Assembly: GCA_934718155.1 (NCBI GenBank) | Contig: CAKUZF010000016.1 | Location: forward strand, 1-59,279 | From: an uncultured Parabacteroides sp. | GTDB lineage: Bacteria; Bacteroidota; Bacteroidia; Bacteroidales; Tannerellaceae | DNA length: 59,279 nucleotides | Direction: 5' to 3' | Part shown: positions 43,051 to 51,888 of the stretch, piece after piece | Position numbering within the stretch: the first letter of the stretch is position 1 | How the letters are laid out: every line of letters begins with the position of its first letter | The notes under the pieces: model-generated | Told to the model about the DNA's origin: nothing | Database searches by the model: none | The model's input: the letters and a program-made list of their open reading frames with translations, nothing else | Position numbers and translations under genes: made by a program

Positions 43051-44199
43051 ATGAACAAGATGATTGATTTCGACAAAATTCCTTCACCATGCTACGTGAT
43101 CGAAGAAAGCCTGCTGCGCCGCAACCTGGCGTTGATTAAGCAGGTTAAAGAGGCGGCGTTGGTGAATATAATATTGGCATTCAAAGCCTTTGCCATGTGG
43201 AAAGTCTTCCCAATCGTTCGCGAATACATCCCTTACTCTACGGCCAGCTCGAAATTCGAGGCGCAATTGGCCTATGAGGAGATGGGAAGCAAGGCACACA
43301 CCTATTCGCCCGCTTACACGGAGGAGAACTTTCCTTACATCTTGCGCTATAGCAGCCACGTGACGTTCAATTCGCTCTCTCAATTTGAGCGTTTCTATCC
43401 GATGGTGGTGGCCGACGGCAACAAGGTCTCATGCGGCTTGCGCATCAATCCCGAATTCTCCGACGTGGAGACCGACCTCTACAATCCTTGTGCGCCCGGT
43501 TCACGCATGGGCGTGGTGAGGAGCCTGTTGGGCGATCGACTGCCTGAGGGCATCGAGGGGTTGCATTTCCACACCCTTTGCGAATCCTCTTCTTACGATC
43601 TGGAGAAGACCTTGGCCGTGGTCGAGGAGCGTTTCGGGCAATTCCTGCCGCAGCTGAAGTGGCTCAACATGGGAGGTGGCCATCTGATGACGCGCGAGGG
43701 CTACGACGTGGATCACCTTGTCGGCCTGCTGAAGCAGTTCCACGCCAAGTATCCCAACCTGGAGCTGATTATGGAGCCGGGCAGCGCGTTCGGCTGGCAG
43801 ACGGGCTTCTTGAAGACCACCGTGGTGGACATCGTCGAGAATCATGGCGTTAAGACGGCCATCATCGATGCCTCTTTCGCTTGCCACATGCCCGATTGCT
43901 TAGAGATGCCCTACAAGCCACGCATCCGCTACGCTACCGATCCGATCGAGGGCAAACCTACCTACCGCATTGGAGGAAACAGTTGCCTGAGTGGCGATTA
44001 CATTGGCGATTGGTCGTTTGATAAGCCGCTGCGGATAGGCGACACGTTGATCTTTGAAGACATGTGCCACTACACGACGGTGAAGACGACGATGTTCAAT
44101 GGCATACCGCATCCCGCCTTGGCGATGCTGAAGGCCGATGGCGAATTGCAAATGCTGCGCGAGTTCGGCTATGAGGATTATAAGAATAGAATGGATTAA
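43051..44199 (+). CDS. nspC: Carboxynorspermidine/carboxyspermidine decarboxylase
   Basis: A 382-residue PLP enzyme of the alanine racemase-like fold (fold III). It decarboxylates carboxyspermidine or carboxynorspermidine in the alternative spermidine pathway of Bacteroidetes. The N-terminal SPCYVIEESLLRRNL and the PLP-lysine segment LAFKAFAMWK (Lys45) are diagnostic. Further landmarks are LHFHTLCESSSYDL, LNMGGGHLMTREGYD, EPGSAFGWQTG, and GNSCLSGDYIGDW, whose Cys is the catalytic residue from the other subunit. I start at the ATG at 43051; another ATG lies three codons later. It has its own promoter. The partner dehydrogenase gene is not in the window. Confidence 0.93.
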   Translation: MNKMIDFDKIPSPCYVIEESLLRRNLALIKQVKEAALVNIILAFKAFAMWKVFPIVREYIPYSTASSKFEAQLAYEEMGSKAHTYSPAYTEENFPYILRYSSHVTFNSLSQFERFYPMVVADGNKVSCGLRINPEFSDVETDLYNPCAPGSRMGVVRSLLGDRLPEGIEGLHFHTLCESSSYDLEKTLAVVEERFGQFLPQLKWLNMGGGHLMTREGYDVDHLVGLLKQFHAKYPNLELIMEPGSAFGWQTGFLKTTVVDIVENHGVKTAIIDASFACHMPDCLEMPYKPRIRYATDPIEGKPTYRIGGNSCLSGDYIGDWSFDKPLRIGDTLIFEDMCHYTTVKTTMFNGIPHPALAMLKADGELQMLREFGYEDYKNRMD

Positions 44200-44220
44200 A
44201 AAATTGAAAACAACGAATAT

Positions 44221-45174
44221 ATGGGTTTTTTTAGCTTTTTCACGAAAGAGAAGAAAGAGACGTTAGACAAGGGTCTTTCGAAGACCAAAGAGAGCGTTTT
44301 CACGAAAATCACCAAGGCTATTGCCGGCAAGAGCAAGGTGGACGATGATGTGCTCGACAACCTGGAGGAGGTGCTGATCACTTCCGACGTGGGCGTTGAC
44401 ACAACATTGAAGATCATAGAGCGCATCGAGAATCGCGTGGCTAAGGATAAGTATGTAACCACCTCGGAGCTCACCACTTTACTGCGCGACGAGATCGCCA
44501 GCCTCTTGACTGAGAATCATACGGAGGATCAGACTGAATTTGCGGTCCCCGACGAGAAGAAGCCGTATGTAATCATGGTCGTGGGCGTGAACGGCGTAGG
44601 CAAGACCACAACGATTGGCAAGCTGGCCTACCAGTTTAAGAAGGCGGGCAACAAGGTCTATCTGGGTGCGGCCGATACTTTCCGTGCGGCCGCTGTTGAG
44701 CAGTTGGTGATCTGGGGCGAACGAGTAGGAGTGCCTGTCGTGAAGCAGAGCATGGGTTCCGACCCCGCTTCGGTGGCTTTCGATACGTTGAGCTCGGCCA
44801 AGGCCAATGGTGCCGACGTGGTGATTATCGACACGGCGGGTCGTTTGCACAATAAGATCGGCTTGATGAATGAGCTGACGAAGATTAAGAATGTGATGAA
44901 GAAGGTGCTGCCTGATGCGCCTCATGAAATCTTGCTGGTGTTGGATGGCTCTACGGGTCAGAATGCTTTTGAGCAAGCGAAGCAGTTTACGGCCGCGACA
45001 GAGGTGAACGCCTTGGCGGTGACGAAGCTGGATGGCACGGCGAAGGGCGGCGTGGTGATTGGCATTTCCGATCATTTCAAGATTCCTGTGAAATATATTG
45101 GTTTGGGCGAGGGCATGGAAGACTTACAACTCTTCCGCCGTCGTGAGTTTGTGAACTCATTGTTTGGAGAATGA
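44221..45174 (+). CDS. ftsY: Signal recognition particle receptor FtsY
   Basis: A 317-residue SRP GTPase that docks ribosome-nascent chain complexes at the membrane. The four-helix N domain (about residues 25-100) is preceded by a short lysine-rich N-terminus, with no long acidic A domain. G motifs are GVNGVGKT (122-129), DTAGRLHN and TKLDGTAKGG, followed by the C-terminal GLGEGMEDLQLF. The length is normal for Bacteroidetes. It overlaps rimO by 4 bases, and so is co-translated with it. Confidence 0.96.
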   Translation: MGFFSFFTKEKKETLDKGLSKTKESVFTKITKAIAGKSKVDDDVLDNLEEVLITSDVGVDTTLKIIERIENRVAKDKYVTTSELTTLLRDEIASLLTENHTEDQTEFAVPDEKKPYVIMVVGVNGVGKTTTIGKLAYQFKKAGNKVYLGAADTFRAAAVEQLVIWGERVGVPVVKQSMGSDPASVAFDTLSSAKANGADVVIIDTAGRLHNKIGLMNELTKIKNVMKKVLPDAPHEILLVLDGSTGQNAFEQAKQFTAATEVNALAVTKLDGTAKGGVVIGISDHFKIPVKYIGLGEGMEDLQLFRRREFVNSLFGE

Positions 45175-46466
45175 GAAAAAACAAGGTAGATATTATTACG
45201 CTGGGCTGCTCGAAGAACTTGGTGGATTCGGAGCAGCTAATGCGCCAGTTTGTGGCTAATGGCTACAAGGTGGAGCATGACCCACACAAGATCAATGGCG
45301 AGATTGTGGTGGTGAACACCTGTGGTTTCATAGGTGATGCCCAAGAGGAGTCTATACAGATGATCCTCGACTTGGGCGAGCAGAAGAAGCAAGGACGCAT
45401 AGGCAAGCTGTTTGTGATGGGTTGCCTCTCTGAGCGCTTCATGAACGACCTCATCCCAGAGTTGCCCGAGGTGGATCGTTTTTATGGTAAGTTTAATTGG
45501 AAGGAGCTGATTGCCGACCTGGGCAAGGCTTACCATCAAGAGCTATCGACCGAGCGTGTGCTGACCACACCGAGCCATTACGCCTTCGTGAAGATTGGCG
45601 AGGGTTGCAACCGCACCTGCTCTTACTGTTCGATACCTATCATCACAGGAGCCTATAAGTCTCGTCCGATGGAGGAGATCGTTGCCGAGGTGAAGCATTT
45701 GGTTACGCTGGGCGTGAAGGAGTTTCAGTTTATCGCACAGGATTTGACCTACTATGGGTTGGATCTGTATAAGCGCACGGCATTGCCTGAGTTGGTGGAG
45801 CGGGTTTCCGACCTGCCTGGCGTGGAGTGGATTCGCCTACATTATGGTTATCCCTCGCATTTCCCTTTCGAGTTGCTTCCCGTGATGCGTGAGCGTGAGA
45901 ATGTTTGCGATTATATGGACATCGCCTTGCAGCACATCAGCGATAAGATGCTGAAGCTGATGCGTAGGCCTATCACGAAAGCAGAGACGTATGAGCTGAT
46001 TGCCCGTATGCGCGAAGAGGTGCCTGGCATCCACTTGCGTACGACCTTGATGGTTGGCCATCCGGGCGAGACCGATGAGGATGTGGCTGAGCTGATCGAC
46101 TTCGTGAAGCGAGCTCGCTTTGAGCGTATGGGTGCGTTTGCTTATAGCCATGAGGAGGGCACTTACGCTTATCAGCATTACGAAGACATTATTCCGCAGG
46201 AGGAGAAGCAAGAGCGTCTGGACTATTTGATGCGCACGCAAGCGCGCATCTCGGCCGAGCTGAATGCGGCAAAGATGGGACAGACCTTCCGCACGATCAT
46301 CGACCGGGAAGAGGAGGACTATTTTGTGGGACGCACACAGTATGATTCGCCCGAGGTGGATCCGGAGTTGCTGATCGAGAAGAACCAGCCGTTGGAGATC
46401 GGCCAGTTCTACAACGTTGAGGTGACTGACGCGGCTGAATATGATTTATATGGAAAAGTAAAATAA
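45171..46466 (+). CDS. rimO: Ribosomal protein S12 methylthiotransferase RimO
   Basis: A 431-residue enzyme that adds a methylthio group to an aspartate of ribosomal protein S12. The N-terminal MTTase domain has LGCSKNLVDSE, NTCGFIGDAQEES and MGCLSERF cysteines for the auxiliary cluster. The radical SAM motif is CNRTCSYCSIP, and a C-terminal TRAM domain spans about 365-431. LDYLMRTQARISAELN is characteristic of RimO as against MiaB. It starts within the ftsY stop and is followed by an HU gene. Confidence 0.95.
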   Translation: MRKNKVDIITLGCSKNLVDSEQLMRQFVANGYKVEHDPHKINGEIVVVNTCGFIGDAQEESIQMILDLGEQKKQGRIGKLFVMGCLSERFMNDLIPELPEVDRFYGKFNWKELIADLGKAYHQELSTERVLTTPSHYAFVKIGEGCNRTCSYCSIPIITGAYKSRPMEEIVAEVKHLVTLGVKEFQFIAQDLTYYGLDLYKRTALPELVERVSDLPGVEWIRLHYGYPSHFPFELLPVMRERENVCDYMDIALQHISDKMLKLMRRPITKAETYELIARMREEVPGIHLRTTLMVGHPGETDEDVAELIDFVKRARFERMGAFAYSHEEGTYAYQHYEDIIPQEEKQERLDYLMRTQARISAELNAAKMGQTFRTIIDREEEDYFVGRTQYDSPEVDPELLIEKNQPLEIGQFYNVEVTDAAEYDLYGKVK

Positions 46467-46474
46467 GCGCATAG

Positions 46475-46484
46475 AAGGAGGAGG
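46475..46484 (+). promoter_or_regulatory. Strong Shine-Dalgarno before HU gene
   Basis: AAGGAGGAGG lies directly before the ATG at 46486. Consensus ribosome binding sites are rare elsewhere in this window, so this suggests high translation of the HU protein. Confidence 0.6.
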
Positions 46485-46485
46485 C

Positions 46486-46776
46486 ATGAATAGCAAGGAA
46501 TTGACAGCCGCTTTGGCCGAGCGAATGGGTTATACCGCAAAGGAGACCGCCGATATGTTGGCCGCCTTGGGTTCGCTAATCGCCAACCGCCTCACGGAGA
46601 ACGACACAGTCCATTTGCAGGGATTGGGCCAGTTTGAGGTGAGGAAGAAGGAGGAGCGTGTCTCTGTCAATCCGACAAATGGTAAACGCTATTTAGTCCC
46701 CCCTAAAATGACTCCTGTTTTCAAGCCGGGTTCTACGCTGAAAAATCGTCTCAAAACGCTGGATGCCCATGAATAG
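46486..46776 (+). CDS. HU family DNA-binding protein
   Basis: A 96-residue single-domain HU/IHF-like protein: an N-terminal helical dimerisation part (MNSKELTAALAERMGYTAKETADMLAALGSLIANRL) and a beta-arm region, with GLGQFEVRKKEERVSVNPTNGKRYLVPPKMTPVFKPGSTLKNRL. It keeps the HU pattern NPTNGKRY and PVFKPG. It should bend or coat DNA non-specifically. Its last bases overlap the start of the following HU-LysM gene, so the two are made together. It follows rimO by 19 bases. Confidence 0.85.
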   Translation: MNSKELTAALAERMGYTAKETADMLAALGSLIANRLTENDTVHLQGLGQFEVRKKEERVSVNPTNGKRYLVPPKMTPVFKPGSTLKNRLKTLDAHE

Positions 46777-47869
46777 CCGATTGAACATACAGGATTTGGC
46801 CGATTTGTTGGCCGAGCGTTGCCGTCGCACGCCCGAGGAGGCCGAGCGTTTCTTGCGCCTTTTGGTGGAGCTGATTACGGAGGGTGTCTTTCAAGATCAG
46901 CAGGTGAAGGTCAAAGGGCTGGGAACCTTTAAACTGATTGGGATAGAGCCTCGAGAGAGTGTGGAAGTCAATACGGGAGAGCGCATTTTGATCAAGGCGC
47001 ACTATAAGTTCTCGTTCCTACCCGATAAAGAGCTGCGAGAGGAGGTGAATAAACCCTTCTCGGCATTCGAGACAACCGAGATCGTTCGTCCAGACGCGTT
47101 CAAGGATATGATCGAGGAGATGGCTTCGACCGCTTCCGGCTCGATCGATGCGGAGGAGGCAGAGGCCTCGGAGGAGGAGATTCTTCCGGAAGTGGTGGTT
47201 TTACCGCCGGCTGAAGAGCCTGTGCAAACCGAGAGCGAAGAATTTGCTGCCGAGTCTGTCCGGCCAACCTCGGATGAGACTGAGCTGGCGAAGAGTGTTG
47301 AACTGCCTCTGTCGTCTGAAGCCGAGCCAGTCGGGGAACAGCATCATGTTGAGTTCAGAGGACCGATCGGCCCTCCCGTGGCCGCTCCTGCGAAACATAA
47401 AGTTTGGCATTTCGTGGCGATGGGACTAGTCTTGGTTGCGGTGGCTGTTGGTGCTTATTATATAGGTAAGACGCAAGCTTTCCGACAACTGCAAGAGCCC
47501 GAACGCCCCAGTTTGGCGTCAATCGCCGAGCAAGACAGCCTGTTTGAGTTGGGTTCGGATAGCATAGAGATGGCCGCAGAGGCTGCGCCAGTTGATACGC
47601 TGCCCATGACATCCGCTCCGTTGGCGAAGGTTACCATACAGAAGGGCGACAGACTGACTTCCTATGCGAACCGGTATTACGGGCATAAACTCTTTTGGGT
47701 TTATATTTATCAGCACAACAGGCAATTGATTGCCGATCCGAACAATGTGCCTATCGGTACGGAACTTGAGATACCAGCCCCCGAGCTTTATGATATTGAT
47801 GCGAAAAGCAGGCGCTCTTTGGAGGCCGCTGCGGCTTTGCAGACAGAGATTCTTACGACACAGAAGTAG
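46769..47869 (+). CDS. HU-like domain fused to membrane helix and LysM domain
   Basis: A 366-residue fusion. Residues 1-95 are an HU-like fold (LNIQDLADLLAERCRRTPEEAERFLRLLVEL, VKVKGLGTFKLIGIEPRESVEVNTGERILI). Residues about 100-205 are a Glu/Ser/Ala-rich acidic linker. One membrane helix follows at about 211-231 (VWHFVAMGLVLVAVAVGAYYIG), then a periplasmic linker, then a LysM-type domain at about 287-345 (VTIQKGDRLTSYANRYYGHKLFWVYIYQHN). The topology puts the HU part in the cytoplasm and the peptidoglycan-binding part outside. I start at 46769 (MNSRLN); an ATG two codons earlier is possible. HU fusions to envelope-binding domains are known in Bacteroidetes; a role in tethering DNA to the wall is inference. 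Confidence 0.8.
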   Translation: MNSRLNIQDLADLLAERCRRTPEEAERFLRLLVELITEGVFQDQQVKVKGLGTFKLIGIEPRESVEVNTGERILIKAHYKFSFLPDKELREEVNKPFSAFETTEIVRPDAFKDMIEEMASTASGSIDAEEAEASEEEILPEVVVLPPAEEPVQTESEEFAAESVRPTSDETELAKSVELPLSSEAEPVGEQHHVEFRGPIGPPVAAPAKHKVWHFVAMGLVLVAVAVGAYYIGKTQAFRQLQEPERPSLASIAEQDSLFELGSDSIEMAAEAAPVDTLPMTSAPLAKVTIQKGDRLTSYANRYYGHKLFWVYIYQHNRQLIADPNNVPIGTELEIPAPELYDIDAKSRRSLEAAAALQTEILTTQK

Positions 47870-47925
47870 GAGGACTTAAGAATGGGTTAGTATTATTTAA
47901 TATTTAAATTATCCTAAAAGCGAGA

Positions 47926-47952
47926 TTGGCATTTTGTTCATGCCTATTTTTG
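47926..47952 (+). promoter_or_regulatory. Candidate promoter of the Bat operon
   Basis: TATTTTTG (47945-47952) fits the -7 consensus, and TTGG (47926-47929), 15 bases upstream, is a weaker -33 with slightly short spacing. The moxR ATG lies 70 bases downstream in an AT-rich leader. Confidence 0.5.
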
Positions 47953-48022
47953 TGCGGCCTAAAAGAGGACGCAGTGTAGATTAAGAAAATAAAAACGTAA
48001 TAATAAATAGAGAAAAGATCTT

Positions 48023-49018
48023 ATGAGTCAGACAATAGACATTCGTGAGTTGAATGAGCGAATTGAAAGCAAAAGCTCGTTTGTGAACATGATTACGATG
48101 GGAATGGACAAGGTGATTGTCGGTCAGAAGCATTTGGTGGAATCCTTGTTGATCGGCCTGCTCTCAGATGGACACATCTTGTTGGAGGGTGTTCCCGGTT
48201 TGGCGAAGACATTAGCCATTAAAACATTGTCATCTTTGATTGACGCAAAATATAGCCGTATCCAGTTTACGCCGGATTTGTTGCCGGCCGATGTGATTGG
48301 TACGATGATTTACAGCCAGAAGAACGAGGAGTTTCAGGTGAAGCAGGGTCCGATTTTCGCAAACTTTGTGTTGGCGGATGAGATCAACCGTGCTCCGGCC
48401 AAGGTGCAGAGTGCTTTGCTCGAGGCCATGCAGGAGCGACAGGTGACCATCAGCGAGAAGACCTATCAGTTGCCGAAGCCTTTCTTGGTAATGGCTACGC
48501 AGAACCCGATCGAGCAAGAGGGAACTTATCCGTTGCCCGAGGCGCAAGTAGACCGTTTCATGTTGAAGGTGATCATTAATTATCCGAAGAAAGAGGAGGA
48601 GAAATTGATTATTCGCCAGAACATCTCGGGCGACCGTCCGGAAATTAAGCCGATCCTCACGAAGGAGGAGATCATCAATGCCCGTAATGTCGTGCGTGAG
48701 GTTTACCTCGACGAGAAGATCGAGCGTTACATCGTTGACATTGTCTTTGCAACCCGTTTCCCGTCTGAGGCGGGCTTGCCTCAATTAGCTAACATGATTT
48801 CATTCGGTGCTTCGCCTCGTGCCTCTATCAACTTGGCCTTGGCGGCACGTGCGTATGCCTTCATCAAGCGTCGTGGTTATGTAATCCCCGAGGATATCCG
48901 TGCGGTTTGCCACGATGTGATGCGCCATCGTATCGGTTTAAGCTACGAGGCGGAAGCCAATAACCTGACGGCCGAGGAGGTGATCAGTGAGATTTTGAAC
49001 AAAGTAGAGGTTCCTTAA
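48023..49018 (+). CDS. MoxR family AAA+ ATPase
   Basis: A 331-residue AAA+ chaperone-like ATPase. Walker A is GVPGLAKT in LLEGVPGLAKTLAIKTL; Walker B is VLADEINRAPAKVQSALLEAMQE. Sensor 1 is MATQNPIEQEGTYPLPEAQVDRF. The C-terminal lid contains the SFGASPRASINLALAARAYAF signature. MoxR proteins remodel or activate partner VWA-domain proteins, which are encoded downstream (DUF58, BatA, BatB). It is the first gene of the Bat operon, and the DUF58 gene follows by 8 bases. Confidence 0.93.
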   Translation: MSQTIDIRELNERIESKSSFVNMITMGMDKVIVGQKHLVESLLIGLLSDGHILLEGVPGLAKTLAIKTLSSLIDAKYSRIQFTPDLLPADVIGTMIYSQKNEEFQVKQGPIFANFVLADEINRAPAKVQSALLEAMQERQVTISEKTYQLPKPFLVMATQNPIEQEGTYPLPEAQVDRFMLKVIINYPKKEEEKLIIRQNISGDRPEIKPILTKEEIINARNVVREVYLDEKIERYIVDIVFATRFPSEAGLPQLANMISFGASPRASINLALAARAYAFIKRRGYVIPEDIRAVCHDVMRHRIGLSYEAEANNLTAEEVISEILNKVEVP

Positions 49019-49026
49019 TCTGAACG

Positions 49027-49896
49027 ATGGAGACCAGTGAGTTATTAAAGAAGGTTCGCCAGATAGAGATCAAGACACGTGGTCTCTCTCGCAACATCTT
49101 CGCTGGACAATACCACTCAGCTTTCAAGGGGCGTGGTATGGCCTTCAGCGAGGTGCGTGAGTATCAGTATGGCGACGACATCCGCGACATCGATTGGAAT
49201 GTGACGGCTCGTTATGTGCGTCCCTACGTGAAGGTGTTCGAGGAGGAACGCGAGCTGACAGTGATGCTCTTGGTGGATGTCTCCGGTAGTAGGGAGTTCG
49301 GTTCGGTCAGTGTGATGAAGAAGGAGGTGATGACGGAGATCGCCGCCACATTGGCGTTTTCGGCCATTCAAAACAACGATAAGATCGGTGTGATTTTCTT
49401 TTCCGACAAGATTGAAAAGTTCATCCCGCCTCAGAAGGGCAAGAAACATATTCTTTACATCATCCGAGAACTGATTGATTTTAGGCCCGAGGAAAAGCGT
49501 ACGGATATCAGCCAGGTGTTGAAGTACCTGACCAATGCGATCAAGAAACGTTGTACAGCCTTTTTGATTTCCGATTTTATCGATAAGGGTGGATTTAAAG
49601 ATGCCTTGACCGTGGCCAATCGAAAGCACGACTTAGTAGCCATTCAGGTGTACGACAAGCGTGAGACGGAGTTGCCTTCGGTTGGTTTGATGAAGATTAA
49701 GGATGCGGAGACTGGTACGGAGCGATGGATTGATAGTGGCTCGGCTCGTGTGCGCGAGGCCTATAAGACATGGTGGGAGAATCGACAGGCGGCCATGAGC
49801 GATACGTTCAAGAAGTGTCGTGTGGATGCGGTCTCTATCCGTACGGAAGATGATTATGTGAAAGCGTTGATTGCGCTTTTTGATAAACGGAATTGA
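49027..49896 (+). CDS. DUF58 domain protein
   Basis: A 289-residue cytosolic protein with the DUF58 signature (SAFKGRGMAFSEVREYQYGDDIRDIDWNVTAR) followed by a VWA-like fold. The metal-ion-dependent adhesion site has DVSGSREFGS (DxSxS). DUF58 proteins regularly pair with MoxR and the Bat genes and are thought to be MoxR substrates or partners. No membrane helix is visible. The gene sits 8 bases after moxR and 11 bases before the next ATG. Confidence 0.9.
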   Translation: METSELLKKVRQIEIKTRGLSRNIFAGQYHSAFKGRGMAFSEVREYQYGDDIRDIDWNVTARYVRPYVKVFEEERELTVMLLVDVSGSREFGSVSVMKKEVMTEIAATLAFSAIQNNDKIGVIFFSDKIEKFIPPQKGKKHILYIIRELIDFRPEEKRTDISQVLKYLTNAIKKRCTAFLISDFIDKGGFKDALTVANRKHDLVAIQVYDKRETELPSVGLMKIKDAETGTERWIDSGSARVREAYKTWWENRQAAMSDTFKKCRVDAVSIRTEDDYVKALIALFDKRN

Positions 49897-49907
49897 AAGG
49901 CAAGTAC

Positions 49908-50885
49908 ATGAAATTAATAAAGAACATTGTTTGGTCGTTCATCGGTCTGCTTTTCCTTCTTGGAGGGAACGCCATGGCGCAACAACGCCCTTTGATTGAT
50001 GTGTCGATCGATTCGGCAGCCATCTTGATTGGTGAGCAAACCGTGTTGCATCTGACTGTGACAGCCGACCAAGATCGTCCTGTGCAGGTGATCATTCCGA
50101 ATGACACCCTGATGGCGGGCGTGGAGCTTTTGAATCTTTCAAAAGCAGACTCAACGCAGATTGAGAACAACCGACTCGTGATTAAGCAGGATCTGCTGAT
50201 CACCTCGTTCGACTCGGCGCTCTATCTGTTACCTCCCTTGAAAGTGATCGATGGAGTGGATACGGTTTACTCCAACCAGGTGGCCTTAAAGGTCTCTACC
50301 TTGCCAGTCAATGCGGAGAATCCTGAGGAGTACTTTGATATCAAGCAGGTATGGAAGCCGCCTTTTGTGTGGGCCGATTACCTTCCTATTCTCTTAGGCA
50401 TACTGCTGATCTTGCTGTTGGCGGCTGCGGCTTGGTATGGCTGGAAGCGATGGAAGGAGCAGAAATCGTTGATACCCTTCAAGAAAGAGGAGCCTAAGCT
50501 GCCACCCCATGAGCAGGCTATCAAGGAACTTGATGCCATTAGGGAACAGAAGCTTTGGCAACAGGGCTTGAGTAAAGCTTATTATACGCAGATCACAGAA
50601 ACGCTTCGTCGTTATATCGACGGTCGTTTTGGCATCAATGCGATGGAGATGACTTCGGGCGAGATTCTGGATTTGATCCGACAGAACGACGAGGCGAAAC
50701 CCTTGTATGAGAATTTGCGGCAAATCCTCTCATTGGCCGACTTCGTGAAGTTTGCCAAGATGAATCCGCTGCCCGACGAGAATGATTTGAGCTTGGCGAA
50801 TGCCTATCGTTTCGTGGAGCAAACAAAGCCCGTGGAAGAGGAGGCGAAGCCTGCCGAAGAGTCAACCGAATTAAAACAAGAATAA
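49908..50885 (+). CDS. DUF4381-like membrane protein of the Bat operon
   Basis: A 325-residue protein. A signal sequence (about 1-25, ending GNAMAQ) precedes an Ig-like periplasmic domain (about 30-145). One membrane helix lies at about 160-180 (YLPILLGILLILLLAAAAWYGW). The rest is a basic-then-acidic cytoplasmic helical part (EQKSLIPFKKEEPKLPPHEQAIKELDAIREQ, YTQITETLRRYIDGRFGINAMEMTS). This layout matches DUF4381-type proteins of Bat operons. I use the ATG at 49908; the frame opens earlier with TTG inside the previous gene. The function is unknown beyond association with MoxR/VWA proteins. Confidence 0.78.
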   Translation: MKLIKNIVWSFIGLLFLLGGNAMAQQRPLIDVSIDSAAILIGEQTVLHLTVTADQDRPVQVIIPNDTLMAGVELLNLSKADSTQIENNRLVIKQDLLITSFDSALYLLPPLKVIDGVDTVYSNQVALKVSTLPVNAENPEEYFDIKQVWKPPFVWADYLPILLGILLILLLAAAAWYGWKRWKEQKSLIPFKKEEPKLPPHEQAIKELDAIREQKLWQQGLSKAYYTQITETLRRYIDGRFGINAMEMTSGEILDLIRQNDEAKPLYENLRQILSLADFVKFAKMNPLPDENDLSLANAYRFVEQTKPVEEEAKPAEESTELKQE

Positions 50886-50889
50886 AAAG

Positions 50890-51876
50890 ATGGTTTTTGC
50901 GAATCCGAATTACTTATATTTATTGCTGTTGCTCATCCCGATGGTGGGATGGTACATTTACAAGCTGAGCAAAAACCAAGCCAGTTTGCAGGTCTCCTCA
51001 ACGGAGGCATTCGATGCGCCAAAGGCCACGTCGTGGGTTGTTTACCTACGCCATTTGCCTTTTGTTTTGCGCGTTATGGCAGTGGCGGTGCTCATCGTGA
51101 TTTTGGCCCGTCCGCAATCCACTGATAGCTGGTCGAGCTCATCTACCGAGGGTATCGACATCATGCTTTCGATGGATATCTCGGGCAGTATGCTGGCGCA
51201 AGATTTGAAGCCGAATCGATTAGAGGCGGCCAAAGATGTGGCGGCTTCCTTTATTAACGGACGGCCGAACGATAACATCGGTCTTGTGGTCTTTTCGGCT
51301 GAGAGTTTCACCCAGTGCCCGTTGACGACGGATCATACAGTGTTGCTCAACCTGTTTAAGGACATTCAGAGCGGCATGATTCAAGATGGAACGGCTATAG
51401 GCTTGGGTTTGGCCAACGCCGTGAGTCGCATCAAAGACAGTCAAGCCAAGTCGAAGGTGATAATTCTCTTGACTGATGGCTCGAATAACGCAGGTGAGAT
51501 AGCGCCTGTTACGGCAGCTGAAATCGCCAAGACTTTTGGTGTGCGTGTTTATACGATCGGAGTCGGAACGCAAGGCTTGGCTCCTTATCCTTTCCAGACC
51601 GCATTTGGCGTGCAATACCAAAACATTCCAGTCGAGATCGACGAGGCGACTTTAAAGCAGATCGCCTCGATTACGGGTGGACAGTATTTCCGTGCTACGG
51701 ATAATGCCAGCCTGAAGGAAATCTACTCCGAGATTGATCAAATGGAGAAAACGAAGATCAGTGTGCAGGAATTCAGTAAGAAACAGGAAGAATACAAGAA
51801 CTGGGCCTTGCTGCTATTCGCCTTGCTGCTGATGGAGATAGTGTTAAGGAATACATTGTTGAGAAATATACCATAA
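50890..51876 (+). CDS. batA: BatA, VWA-domain membrane protein
   Basis: A 328-residue protein with two N-terminal membrane helices (about 6-25 and 56-75) and one at the C-terminus (about 302-322), enclosing a VWA domain. The MIDAS motif is Asp96-x-Ser98-x-Ser100 (MDISGSMLAQDL), followed by the conserved threonine region in IQDGTAIGLGLANAVSRIKDSQAKSKVIILLTDGSNN. It is the canonical BatA of Bacteroidetes, associated with oxygen tolerance in Bacteroides fragilis. It lies 4 bases after the DUF4381-like gene. Confidence 0.92.
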   Translation: MVFANPNYLYLLLLLIPMVGWYIYKLSKNQASLQVSSTEAFDAPKATSWVVYLRHLPFVLRVMAVAVLIVILARPQSTDSWSSSSTEGIDIMLSMDISGSMLAQDLKPNRLEAAKDVAASFINGRPNDNIGLVVFSAESFTQCPLTTDHTVLLNLFKDIQSGMIQDGTAIGLGLANAVSRIKDSQAKSKVIILLTDGSNNAGEIAPVTAAEIAKTFGVRVYTIGVGTQGLAPYPFQTAFGVQYQNIPVEIDEATLKQIASITGGQYFRATDNASLKEIYSEIDQMEKTKISVQEFSKKQEEYKNWALLLFALLLMEIVLRNTLLRNIP

Positions 51877-51888
51877 AGAAGAAAGCTT

